A stretch of DNA of 64,000 bases from an uncultured Eggerthella sp. GTDB lineage: Bacteria; Actinomycetota; Coriobacteriia; Coriobacteriales; Eggerthellaceae. Shown piece after piece: positions 17,581 through 26,013 of this stretch. The notes below the pieces were generated by a model. The model worked only from the letters and a program-made list of their open reading frames with translations, had not been told where the DNA came from and ran no database searches. Within the stretch, counting starts at the first letter, position 1; each line of letters begins with the position of its first letter. Position numbers and translations under genes: made by a program. The stretch lies in assembly GCA_900540345.1 (NCBI GenBank), contig UQFK01000004.1:31036-95035 (forward strand). The letters are read 5' to 3'.

Positions 17581-18257
17581 TCGATCACATATCCAAGAGA
17601 ACGACGTGTCTGGATGAAATCTTCCGGCGCCTCGATCTGGGCAAGCGTTTTACGCAAACGATTGATATTCACCGTAAGCGTATTATCGTCGATGAACGCA
17701 TCGGATTCCCATAGGTCGCACATGATCTCCTGCCTGGAGATAATAGTGCCCGCATTACGCATGAGCATCGAGAGAATACGCTGCTCATTGTGGGTAAGAA
17801 GCGCCTGCTTTCCTTGGTAGGTCACTGTGCAGGTATTCAGATCGAGCACAACACCATCATGCTCGATCGTACTCGCTTGATGACTGCTTACTTCGTTTCG
17901 TGATATAAGTGCAGCAACGCGGGCGAGCAACGCCGCAGGGCGGTAGGGCTTTAACACGAAATCGTTCGCACCCAGATTGAGCGACATCACTTCATGGAAT
18001 TCATCACCTGCAGAGGTAAGCACGATGATAGGCACCTCGCTCTGTTTGCGGATCTCGCGACAGATCGCATGTCCATTCGTGCCTGGAAGGGTAAGGTCGA
18101 GCAAGATACAGTCAAAACGTCCTTCCACTGCTGTTCGAGCAGCCTTCTCAAAATCATCGCAGACCTGAACGGCATAACCATTCAATTCGAGCAAGCTAGC
18201 AAGCTCGTCGCGTAAGGTTAGGTCATCTTCGACGATATAGATCGAGGGTCCCACCAT
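17577..18257 (-). CDS. OmpR-family response regulator (BceR-like)
   Basis: The 226-residue regulator has a receiver domain with acidic pocket EDD (10-12), phosphoacceptor Asp54 in LLDLTLPG, Thr in VLTSA and Lys in VLKPYRP, then a winged-helix DNA-binding domain (LLTHNEQRILSMLMRN, later SDAFIDDNTLTVNINRLRK and RSLGYVIE). It is the first gene of the leftward Bce-type operon: regulator, kinase, small peptide, ATPase, permease. The predicted binding site would lie upstream in 18258-18975, but I could not pick out a clear Bce box. Confidence 0.92.
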   Translation of the reverse strand: MVGPSIYIVEDDLTLRDELASLLELNGYAVQVCDDFEKAARTAVEGRFDCILLDLTLPGTNGHAICREIRKQSEVPIIVLTSAGDEFHEVMSLNLGANDFVLKPYRPAALLARVAALISRNEVSSHQASTIEHDGVVLDLNTCTVTYQGKQALLTHNEQRILSMLMRNAGTIISRQEIMCDLWESDAFIDDNTLTVNINRLRKTLAQIEAPEDFIQTRRSLGYVIE

Positions 18258-18975
18258 TTTGCGCCTCCTCTCGCACCCAGCAACCCGCCGAGACCAGCTT
18301 CATTTTCGGAGCTCACATCGCTCTCGTCTGAACAAGCCGCGACCTAACCCCCCTCACAGATCCAACCACCCGCTTGGCTCGAACAGTCACGCAGCCTGAA
18401 GGGCACTTGGCTCGAGCAGTCACGGCGCCGAAAGCGATGCTTCGCTCAAGCAGGTCGCATAACTTAAAGCGATGCTTGAATTGAGCCGATCGCGGCACCG
18501 AAAGCGATGCTTCGTTTCGGTCGTTTTGCATGGCCTAGAGCAATCTTTGCAGTCAATTCGCGTTTTTTTGCTTAGGATTCGCGGTCGTAGTAACGTTTTG
18601 GGCCTGTTTGTATGAAAAAGCAACCTCTTCGAATCTGTTTTACCAGGTCATAAATTCTGACGTTCTAGATTCCATCCCGTTTTTGCTAAAAATGTCACTA
18701 CAACCGCAAATCTCATGCATTTTTTTACCATTTCGCTGCAAAACCGTCTCCTCTCTCATTTTACAAACGCACGATAATCGTGTGAAGCAGCCTGACCAAG
18801 GTTACAAACATGTAAGCCGCCCAAGTTCTCTTTGTTAGAATGAAAGAAACGAAGCGCGCTCTTCATGTGACCATCTCGCTATATGACAAAACGCTCGAAG
18901 AAGAATCTTGGGCGCATAGCGGATAAAGCTCCGCAAACTAGAGTCTCATGAAAAGCTCAACGAAAACGAGGTTCC
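18258..18975. other. 718-base divergent intergenic region with degenerate repeats
   Basis: It separates the leftward Bce-type operon from the rightward methionine aminopeptidase gene. It contains the repeat tract at 18371-18541, a run of six C at 18347-18352, and AT-rich sequence from about 18600 on that probably includes promoters (a TAGAAT hexamer lies near 18836). No frame here has both a ribosome binding site and coding character. Confidence 0.45.
18371..18541. repeat. Degenerate tandem repeat, five units of 32-36 bp
   Basis: Units begin at 18371, 18403, 18436, 18471 and 18506. The first two share CTTGGCTCGAACAGTCACG-type sequence. The last three begin GATGCTT, and units 2, 3 and 4 end in AAAGC after CCG- or CTT-type sequence. 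Lengths of 32, 33, 35, 35 and 36 are not all multiples of three, so this is not a protein repeat. No perfect repeat-spacer order is present, so it is not a CRISPR. Its role is unknown; it may be a decayed minisatellite or a set of degenerate protein-binding sites. Confidence 0.5.
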
Positions 18976-19860
18976 ATGTACGACGGTCAAGCACAACCCG
19001 AACGAAACGACAGCTGCTGGTGTGGCAGCGGCAAGAAATACAAGAAATGCCATCTTCAAATTGACAATCAGCTACAACGCTTCTTTGACGAGGGATTAGA
19101 AGTTCCTGCTCGCAGCATGCTCAAGACCCAAGAGGATATCGAAGCGGTGAAAAAAAGTGCGGCGGTAAACATCGGAGTGCTCGATTATATCGCTGAGCGC
19201 ATCGGACCAGGCATATCAACCGCACAGATCAATGACTGGGTGAATGAATACACCGAATCACACGGCGGCATACCGGCAGACCTCGATTTTGAAGGCTATC
19301 CCTATAGCGTATGCACATCGATCAACGAAGTCGTTTGCCATGGCATGCCTTCTCAAGACGATGTGTTGAAAGAAGGCGACATTGTCAACGTCGACTGCTC
19401 TACGATCGTAGATGGCTATTTCTCAGATTCTTCGCGTATGTTCTGCATTGGCGAAGTCTCGGAAGATCGCAAGCGACTTGTCGAAGTAACCCGAGAGGCA
19501 ATGCTGAAAGGTCTTGAGCAGGTCAAGCCCTGGGGTCGTTTGGGCGATGTCGGTGCAGCGGTAAAGGCTCATGCCGAAGCAAAGGGCTATTCGGTCGTCC
19601 GCGAATTTGGCGGACACGGCATCGGCTGGGACTTTCACGAAGATCCTTTTGTAAGCCATGTCGCAGAAGCGAACAGCGGAGTTGTGCTCGCGCCAGGACT
19701 TATGTTTACCATCGAGCCGATGATCAATGCAGGCGAAGCTGATATCGACATGACCGATCCAAACGGTTGGACCGTTCGCACGGCGGACCGAAGCGACTCT
19801 GCACAATGGGAGATCCAGGTCGTTGTCACCGAAGACGGATATGAATTGCTTTCGTGGTAG
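18976..19860 (+). CDS. map: Type I methionine aminopeptidase with N-terminal SEC-C zinc motif
   Basis: The 294-residue enzyme removes the initiator methionine from new proteins. Residues 1-30 are a SEC-C motif (CWCGSGKKYKKCH) that binds zinc and probably docks the enzyme to the ribosome. The pita-bread catalytic domain has the substrate histidine in CHGMPS and metal ligands in VDCSTIVDGYFSDSS, GHGIGWDFHEDP, FTIEPM and QWEIQVVV. An insertion-free length of about 250 catalytic residues fits type I. The gene is monocistronic and convergent with the choloylglycine-hydrolase-like gene three bases beyond its stop. Confidence 0.95.
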   Translation: MYDGQAQPERNDSCWCGSGKKYKKCHLQIDNQLQRFFDEGLEVPARSMLKTQEDIEAVKKSAAVNIGVLDYIAERIGPGISTAQINDWVNEYTESHGGIPADLDFEGYPYSVCTSINEVVCHGMPSQDDVLKEGDIVNVDCSTIVDGYFSDSSRMFCIGEVSEDRKRLVEVTREAMLKGLEQVKPWGRLGDVGAAVKAHAEAKGYSVVREFGGHGIGWDFHEDPFVSHVAEANSGVVLAPGLMFTIEPMINAGEADIDMTDPNGWTVRTADRSDSAQWEIQVVVTEDGYELLSW

Positions 19861-19863
19861 CGA

Positions 19864-20811
19864 TCAAACAAACGTGTGGAGATCGCTCCTGTCGAGATCA
19901 ATCGAATCCATTGCATATGACTTGATAGCAGGATCTTCATAGAGCGACTGATAATAGATGTTCGTTGCAGAAGAGAAACCGCCTGTGTAGATCGTATATT
20001 CGTAGCTGCCATCTTCGAGTTTTCCGCCACCAAGGAATTGCTCAACCGACCCAAGCGTGCGGAAAAGACGCACCACATTAGACGACTCTCCCGATTGCAT
20101 CGGATAGTGCGTATTGTAATAAGCTGCACGAACAAAGCGATCAGGCGAATAATTCGATCCTGGCATACCAACCAAGCTTTGGCCGCTTCCATATGGAGTT
20201 ATCTTCGCGCCTCCCCACTCCACACTCGAAACATATTCGGAATCGAGATTCATAAAGCAACGAAGGTGCTCTACGTGCCAATCATAGGGCGGCTGATTTG
20301 CCATCACGTCAACATCATTGCGATAGATATGGATCCCATCTGCCATGTATTCCACCACGATCGAGCGTTCGGCGTCACAGATGATATAGTGCAGCTGCGC
20401 AACAGGATAAGTGTCGTTAACCTGCTTTCCTACCAGGGCGACCTTTTCGAACGCACGCTGCGCTTCATCTACCGTGGTGAAGTTACTTGCGACCCAAAGC
20501 GGAAATTCATAGACCGCAACGTTGGTCTTGCCTTCGATCGGTCCTTTCTCGAACTGCGCATAACCAGGAAAATTCAGGCCGGCAACATAGAGGCCATGCT
20601 CGTTCCCGCAGTCATAATAAAGAGGCATATCATCGACGACGATACAAGTGCCGATGATCGCAGGGCCTTTACCTGCTTGTTCGAAGGCATACTGGCGTTC
20701 GTAGTTGCGTGGCGTGATGGTCACTTTCTCGCCATATCCACACTCCCAATCAAGATTACGCCCCGCATACATATTGCCCTTATCATCGGTGAAACGAATG
20801 CTCGTGCACAT
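19864..20811 (-). CDS. Choloylglycine hydrolase/linear-amide C-N hydrolase family (bile salt hydrolase-like)
   Basis: The 315-residue Ntn hydrolase begins Met-Cys, so Cys2 becomes the N-terminal nucleophile after methionine removal. Other active-site residues of bile salt hydrolase are in place: Arg18 and Asp21 (GRNLDW), Asn80 (AGLNFPG), Asn172 (MANQPPYD) and Arg228 (SPDRFVRAAY). The family cleaves conjugated bile salts, penicillin V or N-acyl homoserine lactones; the substrate cannot be settled from this reading. No signal peptide is seen, so it is cytoplasmic like most Gram-positive bile salt hydrolases. The gene before it on this strand encodes a bactofilin-like membrane protein, separated by a strong hairpin. 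Confidence 0.85.
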   Translation of the reverse strand: MCTSIRFTDDKGNMYAGRNLDWECGYGEKVTITPRNYERQYAFEQAGKGPAIIGTCIVVDDMPLYYDCGNEHGLYVAGLNFPGYAQFEKGPIEGKTNVAVYEFPLWVASNFTTVDEAQRAFEKVALVGKQVNDTYPVAQLHYIICDAERSIVVEYMADGIHIYRNDVDVMANQPPYDWHVEHLRCFMNLDSEYVSSVEWGGAKITPYGSGQSLVGMPGSNYSPDRFVRAAYYNTHYPMQSGESSNVVRLFRTLGSVEQFLGGGKLEDGSYEYTIYTGGFSSATNIYYQSLYEDPAIKSYAMDSIDLDRSDLHTFV

Positions 20812-20851
20812 TGAAAGCTCCTTTCATGGCGATCTGGCATAAGAAACCATA

Positions 20852-20896
20852 AATGGCAGGTAGAGCCTTAAGCTGGCTTCGAAACTACCTGCCATT
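20852..20896 (-). terminator. Long stem-loop between the bactofilin-like and hydrolase genes
   Basis: A perfect 12-bp stem (AATGGCAGGTAG with its complement) encloses a 21-base loop that has its own short AGCC/GGCT pairing. On the minus strand only a weak T-rich sequence follows, so it may be a weak terminator or a stability or attenuation element before the hydrolase gene. Confidence 0.5.
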
Positions 20897-20937
20897 ATAG
20901 ATTCCTTATTAAAAGGCAACTCGCGTAGCGATGAGCT

Positions 20938-20970
20938 GTTGCGCAGTCGTTATTGTTGCGCAGCCGTTAT
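20938..20970. repeat. Two tandem copies of a 16-bp sequence
   Basis: GTTGCGCAGTCGTTAT and GTTGCGCAGCCGTTAT lie one base apart (17-bp period, one mismatch), just past the stop codon of the bactofilin-like gene on the minus strand. Confidence 0.6.
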
Positions 20971-20975
20971 ATAGG

Positions 20976-22313
20976 TTAAGACGTGGGCTTCTCTCGATCG
21001 TTTTCTGACGAATCCGCTGGCGTTTCCGAAGCACTCGAAGGGGTATCCGAAGGAACAACGGGATCTCCGGTAGGAGGAGCCGGAACGGACGGCGGAGGGG
21101 TCGGTGCTGAGCTTGCCGAGTCTCCTGCTTGCTGCTTGGCGAACGCATTTTGACGAGCCTCTATACGCTCGCGCTTACGTTCTTGATGAGATTCCCAATA
21201 GCAGTACCACAGGTATCCTGCAGTGAAGAAAATGCAGAAAAGCACGGTGACGACTGAGACAATTGGGATATAGACCAAGATGGTCAGTACAACCGTTCCA
21301 ATGATCGCAGCAAGCACAGGATTCATGCGTTTGCCTAAAAGCATAAGGCCAAGCGCCGAACCTGCGAAGGGCAAAGAGAACAGCGCGATAAGAAGCATCA
21401 CGATAAGCATCAATACAACGATCGGAATGGTGATCAACGGGAATACGAGAACAACGCAGAGAATCGGTGCTGCAATGAAGATGATCAAGCCAGCAAGTAA
21501 CATCTTCAACAGCTTCGTGCGAGCCATATTCGCACTGCGAACAAGGGATTTGCGTATGATGAGGAAGAAGAGCCCCACCAAAACGATGTGAGCCATGCAA
21601 GCATACAAGACCATAAGAAGATCATCGAACAACACTGGCTGCGCGATCTCGAGTGGAGCACTGTAGGAAACGTTCGGAACCTGAGCTCCTTCGGCGAGCG
21701 TGATACTCGCATCTTCTGGAACAGTGAGCGTACCGCTCACTTGAGTCTTTGCGCTGATGTTGATCGTTTGCGCGCTGATGGTTAGGTCACCTTCGACCAC
21801 ACCATCAAGACTTACGTTCTTAGCCGAGATCATGCCACCTTTATAGGAGCCAGCAACCCTGATATCTTGAGCAGAAGCATAGAGTCCATTTGCTGTCACA
21901 TCGCTTCCAAGAGAAATGGTTTGTGCCGCAATGGTGATATTGCTCGTGATCTGAGCATGCGAAATTGTAATCTCTTGCCCAGCACCACGAAGGCTTCCCT
22001 CCACGCTGATGTCTGAAAAAGTGAGATCTCTGCCTGCGGCAAGGAAGCTGCCATGCCCTGAAGTTCCTACGTTGACCTTGGTAGCATTGAGCGTCTGACC
22101 TGCCCAATAGAGATCGCCCTCAACGTCGGTGCTTGAAACAGGATGAGCAAGCGCGAAAAGGTTGCCCGCATTGCGTTGCGTACCCGATGAAAGCGCACCA
22201 TTCTGTCCTCCATCATCGAAAGCTCCCGCGGCGAATGCGAATGAGGGCACGCATAGCGCGAGCGCCACCACAGCAACAAACATGACAAGCTTCGTTCTTA
22301 CTCTTGTGACCAT
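20976..22313 (-). CDS. Exported membrane protein with bactofilin-like (polymer-forming) repeats
   Basis: The 445-residue protein has a signal peptide (about residues 5-28), then a beta-helical region (about 45-215) of short repeats such as VEGDLYWAGQTLNAT, VEGSLRGAGQEITIS and VEGDLTISAQTINIS. These resemble bactofilin or polymer-forming cytoskeletal repeats. Four to six membrane helices follow (about 235-375), then a charged helix and a Pro/Ser/Asp-rich tail. ATG 22313 is preferred over the ATG six bases earlier because AAGGA abuts the earlier codon. This layout is seen in uncharacterised proteins of Gram-positive bacteria; the function is unknown, possibly envelope organisation. It lies 27 bases after the menE-menC stop. 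Confidence 0.75.
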   Translation of the reverse strand: MVTRVRTKLVMFVAVVALALCVPSFAFAAGAFDDGGQNGALSSGTQRNAGNLFALAHPVSSTDVEGDLYWAGQTLNATKVNVGTSGHGSFLAAGRDLTFSDISVEGSLRGAGQEITISHAQITSNITIAAQTISLGSDVTANGLYASAQDIRVAGSYKGGMISAKNVSLDGVVEGDLTISAQTINISAKTQVSGTLTVPEDASITLAEGAQVPNVSYSAPLEIAQPVLFDDLLMVLYACMAHIVLVGLFFLIIRKSLVRSANMARTKLLKMLLAGLIIFIAAPILCVVLVFPLITIPIVVLMLIVMLLIALFSLPFAGSALGLMLLGKRMNPVLAAIIGTVVLTILVYIPIVSVVTVLFCIFFTAGYLWYCYWESHQERKRERIEARQNAFAKQQAGDSASSAPTPPPSVPAPPTGDPVVPSDTPSSASETPADSSENDREKPTS

Positions 22314-22340
22314 GACCATTCCTTTTCGTCCTAATTGCTC

Positions 22341-25058
22341 TTATTTCGTGATACGGATCTCTTCAATGGTGATCTTCTTCAGGTACTCCTTATCGAGCAC
22401 GCAACCAATCCCAGCATCATGACCCGGAACGTTCAAAGCAAGCGTACCATGTTTCAACATTACCGCGGGCAATGCAACATCTTCTTTGAAATAGCACGTT
22501 GCATCCGAGATGTCGCCTGGCAGATTGACATAAGGCAACGTTTCAAACGCTGCGTAGGTTCGTTTCGAAACGCCAGTATCGAACATGCCTGCCATCCAGA
22601 TCTGCTTGTCATGCTCAGCTGCCCATTCGCAGAAATCGAGCGCGGGCTGGATACCGCCGAACTTGGCGATCTTGATGGCATACACCTTGAGATTATCGAT
22701 CTCCATAGCATGACGCATATCGCGTGCAGAAACCACTGATTCGTCGAGACAGATTGGTGTCTTGATCGATTCTTGCAACAACGATAAGCGCTCAAGCAGG
22801 TCTTTTGTACCAAACGATGGCGTGTAATCAGGGTCAAGAGGCTCTTCCAAACACGTGATATCAAGCGAATCGAGCTTATAGAGGATATCCATGTTCTCTT
22901 CCGTAAACGTTTGGTTCGCGTCGAGGAACAACATGAGATCGGGATATTTCTCACGCACTGCGCGCACTTTATCGAGGCAAGAATCAGGTGTTATCTTGAT
23001 CTTCACGCGTTCATATCCCGCTGCCACGGCACGATCGACCTCAGCGAGCGTCTCTTCGGTGCTCATGACACCGATCACCGTTCCTCCTACAACAGGCTTA
23101 CCTCGCATACCTCCGATCAATTCCCACAAAGGAGCAGCAAGCACCTTGCCATAAAGGTCCCAGATAGCAGATTCGACTGCTGCCTTTGCCATAGGATAAC
23201 GCGCAAGAGCAGGAAATGTCGCAAACGAGCGGCTTACTTCACTCGGGTGAAGATAACGCTCATTCATGACCACGCTCGAGATGATGTCCTTCGTAACGGC
23301 ATAATCTTCTCCGAGCGTCTCTGGTAAATACCAGTTTGTTGTGAACGAAACGCATTCGCCAATACCTGTACGACCCGCCCAATCTTCAAGTTCAACAAAG
23401 AATGATTCACGTGTATCTATCTCTCGCTTGGGAGTTTTGATCGGAACGTTATAGGGCTGGCGTGTGCGATAGAGCGTCATAGATTTGATGTCGATGCGTC
23501 GATCATACGTGCGCTTGAGCGCGATGCGGTCAACTTTCCCCACAGAAGTACGCGGGAATTCCTCCATCACCAAGATATGCTTCGGATGATGAAGGTGCGA
23601 CATATGAGGCTCAAGATATTCATGGATGTTGCGCGCGAATTCTTGAGGACAGGATGCGGGTCGAATGCCCATCTCTTCTGGATCAAAACCCGACTCCTCA
23701 TAATCCTTCGCAATCGCCTCTGGCGAATAATCGGCTTCGATGAAGGCAACGGGGCGATACCCCCACAACTCATCTGCAGTGCCAAATACGTACGCATCTT
23801 TTACACCAGGGATGCGCAAGAGCACATCACGTATCTCAGCTGGATAGATATTCTCACCACCCGAGATGATCAGATCTTCGAGACGCTCGTATACGTAGAG
23901 CTTGCCGTCACGCCCCATGCGAGCGCGATCGCCCGTTACGAAATAACCATCCATGCTCATCGCAGCACGTGCATTCAAATACCCGGAGAAAACACCTGGT
24001 CCTTGCACCTGCAATTGGCCAACGCCTTGTTTGTCGGGTTGGACGATATGCACAAGATAGCCCGGAAGCATATGCAGGCCACCATCAAAACCACGCGTGA
24101 CAGGAGCACAGGCGATCATGCTCGATGTTTCGGTCATACCATAGCTTGCATATACGCTCGCACGAGCACGAAGCGCGTGTTTGATGGTCTTGTCGTTCAA
24201 CGCTGCACCACCGAGCAAGATGCACTGATATTGTGCGATGATGCGATCGTGATCGTAAGCGAGCAGATCTTGCAAGATCTTATCCACTACAGAGATATGC
24301 GTGACCTTAAAGCTGAGCGCATCGTTAAGAAGGCGTGATGGCTGATAGCGTAAATAGAGGAGAAACGGGTTTTCATTCACAAGCGAACGAACCATGACCT
24401 CGAAACCCCCGATATGGCACATAGGCAATACAAGCTGCCATACTCCCTTGCCACGCTTACAGAGCGCTTTGGTCGCCGCCACTGCTGCACCGTGCAAAGA
24501 ACGCCATGACAACTGCGTTGCTTTTGGTGTGCCTGATGAGCCAGAAGTGAACATGATAAGGCCAATATGATCGGCATCAAATGTCTGTTCTTTACGCTCT
24601 GCATATGCAAGGATGTCCATTGTGCGCGGGTTGACTGGAATCTGCCCGTTAGGCTCATGAGCAAGATCCATGATGCCCATACCTAATGAATCGATGATCA
24701 TCCGTTGGATGTCTTCTTCGGTCAAGATCATGATGTTGTTTTGGTTTGAAGCGTTCTCCAGCTCGACCTTGCGCAGCAAGCGCTCTTCGTCAGAAAGACG
24801 AGGATTCAAGACCGCCAACGTCGCACCAATATAAGCGACTGCAAACGAAAGAAATACGAATTCCGGACCATTGTAGAGGTTGCATGCGATATAGCGCATG
24901 TCTGCTCCAAAGCCCTTTTTCTCAAGTTCTTGCGCGAGAGCTGCAGCGGCAAGACGCGTTTGCCGATACGAAAACACCTCTGATCCCGATTCGAGCTGAG
25001 TATAGAAGAAAGCTTTTGAGCCTTTTTGTTGCGCTAGTTGTGCGAGCGTGATGATCAT
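22341..25058 (-). CDS. menE-menC: Fused o-succinylbenzoate-CoA ligase and o-succinylbenzoate synthase
   Basis: The 905-residue protein joins two menaquinone enzymes. Residues 1 to about 520 are an AMP-forming ligase (MenE) with the P-loop LIMFTSGSSGTPKATQLS, motif YGMTETSSM, YFVTGDRARMG and the C-terminal lysine in RTSVGKVDR. Residues from about 526 are an enolase-superfamily MenC with the KIKITPD lysine, metal ligands in DANQTF, EEPLDP and DESVVS, and the acid-base lysine in IKIAKFGG. MenC makes o-succinylbenzoate and MenE activates it, so the fusion joins consecutive steps, though in reversed order along the chain. ATG 25058 has AAAGGA seven bases upstream. It ends the men operon. Confidence 0.9.
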   Translation of the reverse strand: MIITLAQLAQQKGSKAFFYTQLESGSEVFSYRQTRLAAAALAQELEKKGFGADMRYIACNLYNGPEFVFLSFAVAYIGATLAVLNPRLSDEERLLRKVELENASNQNNIMILTEEDIQRMIIDSLGMGIMDLAHEPNGQIPVNPRTMDILAYAERKEQTFDADHIGLIMFTSGSSGTPKATQLSWRSLHGAAVAATKALCKRGKGVWQLVLPMCHIGGFEVMVRSLVNENPFLLYLRYQPSRLLNDALSFKVTHISVVDKILQDLLAYDHDRIIAQYQCILLGGAALNDKTIKHALRARASVYASYGMTETSSMIACAPVTRGFDGGLHMLPGYLVHIVQPDKQGVGQLQVQGPGVFSGYLNARAAMSMDGYFVTGDRARMGRDGKLYVYERLEDLIISGGENIYPAEIRDVLLRIPGVKDAYVFGTADELWGYRPVAFIEADYSPEAIAKDYEESGFDPEEMGIRPASCPQEFARNIHEYLEPHMSHLHHPKHILVMEEFPRTSVGKVDRIALKRTYDRRIDIKSMTLYRTRQPYNVPIKTPKREIDTRESFFVELEDWAGRTGIGECVSFTTNWYLPETLGEDYAVTKDIISSVVMNERYLHPSEVSRSFATFPALARYPMAKAAVESAIWDLYGKVLAAPLWELIGGMRGKPVVGGTVIGVMSTEETLAEVDRAVAAGYERVKIKITPDSCLDKVRAVREKYPDLMLFLDANQTFTEENMDILYKLDSLDITCLEEPLDPDYTPSFGTKDLLERLSLLQESIKTPICLDESVVSARDMRHAMEIDNLKVYAIKIAKFGGIQPALDFCEWAAEHDKQIWMAGMFDTGVSKRTYAAFETLPYVNLPGDISDATCYFKEDVALPAVMLKHGTLALNVPGHDAGIGCVLDKEYLKKITIEEIRITK

Positions 25059-25140
25059 GACCAATTCCTTTTATGTTCGTTAGCCTTAGTAAAACGGCCC
25101 CTCGAAAAGAGAAGCCGTCCACGTTATGCAATGCGCTCGA

Positions 25141-25980
25141 TCACGGGAATTTCGGGAATTGTCCGAAATCTGGATCGCGATGCTCCTTGAAGGCATCGCG
25201 GCCTTCCATCGCTTCTGCTGTTGTGTAGTAAAGCAGCGTAGCATCTCCGCCAAGCTGTTGGATTCCAGCTAGACCATCTGTTGCCGCATTGAAAGAAGCT
25301 TTCATGAAACGGAGCGCTGTTGGTGAGTGCTTGAGAATCTCACGTGCCCATAAAACACATTCGGCCTCGAGCTCTTCGAACGGAACAACCTTATTTACCA
25401 AGCCCATTTCCAATGCTTCTTGTGCCGTATACTGCCGGCAAAGGTACCAGATCTCGCGCGCCTTCTTCTGACCAACGATAGCAGCAAGATAGCCCGCACC
25501 ATAGCCAGCATCGAAGCTGCCAACTCGCGGACCCGTTTGGCCGAATTTTGCTGTATCAGCAGCAATCGTAAGATCGCAAAGCATGTTGAGTACGTTGCCG
25601 CCGCCGATTGAATAGCCATTCACCATCGCAATGACTGGCTTAGGGATAACACGAATAAGGCGCTGAACATCAAGTATGTTGAGACGCGGAATGTTGTCTT
25701 CACCGACATAACCACCTGTGCCACGCTTCTTCTGATCGCCGCCCGAACAGAATGCCTCATCTTCGTGGCGACCACCATGGTTCGCACCCGTGAGCAGCAC
25801 CACTCCAATAGCAGCGTCATCACGCGCTTGCGTGAATGCATCATAGAGCTCTACTGCTGTAAGCGGCGTAAATGCGTTGCGTCGTTCTGGTCTGTTGATG
25901 GTGATCTTCGCGATACCATCAAGCGTTTCATAGATGATCTCTTGATATTCTTTGCCGCGCTGCCACGCGAATTCGCTCAT
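25141..25980 (-). CDS. menB: 1,4-dihydroxy-2-naphthoyl-CoA synthase
   Basis: The 279-residue crotonase-fold enzyme closes the second naphthoquinone ring from o-succinylbenzoyl-CoA. Typical MenB sequences are present: [18 protein letters not shown], the loop [15 protein letters not shown], the oxyanion-hole region [12 protein letters not shown], and [16 protein letters not shown] with the conserved aspartate. The length is usual. It starts at 25980 with GGGAGGA upstream. It lies between menH (33-base gap) and the fused menE-menC gene (82-base gap). Confidence 0.95.
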   Translation of the reverse strand: MSEFAWQRGKEYQEIIYETLDGIAKITINRPERRNAFTPLTAVELYDAFTQARDDAAIGVVLLTGANHGGRHEDEAFCSGGDQKKRGTGGYVGEDNIPRLNILDVQRLIRVIPKPVIAMVNGYSIGGGNVLNMLCDLTIAADTAKFGQTGPRVGSFDAGYGAGYLAAIVGQKKAREIWYLCRQYTAQEALEMGLVNKVVPFEELEAECVLWAREILKHSPTALRFMKASFNAATDGLAGIQQLGGDATLLYYTTAEAMEGRDAFKEHRDPDFGQFPKFP

Positions 25981-26013
25981 GTTATCCTCCCTTTGTAACC
26001 TTCATCACGCCAC

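Noticed and set aside
18313..18531. Minus-strand frame across the degenerate repeats
   Set aside because: Unit lengths are not multiples of three, the composition is odd, and no ribosome binding site is present.
18371..18541. CRISPR array
   Set aside because: Units are adjacent and degenerate, with no identical repeats separated by unique spacers, and there are no cas genes.
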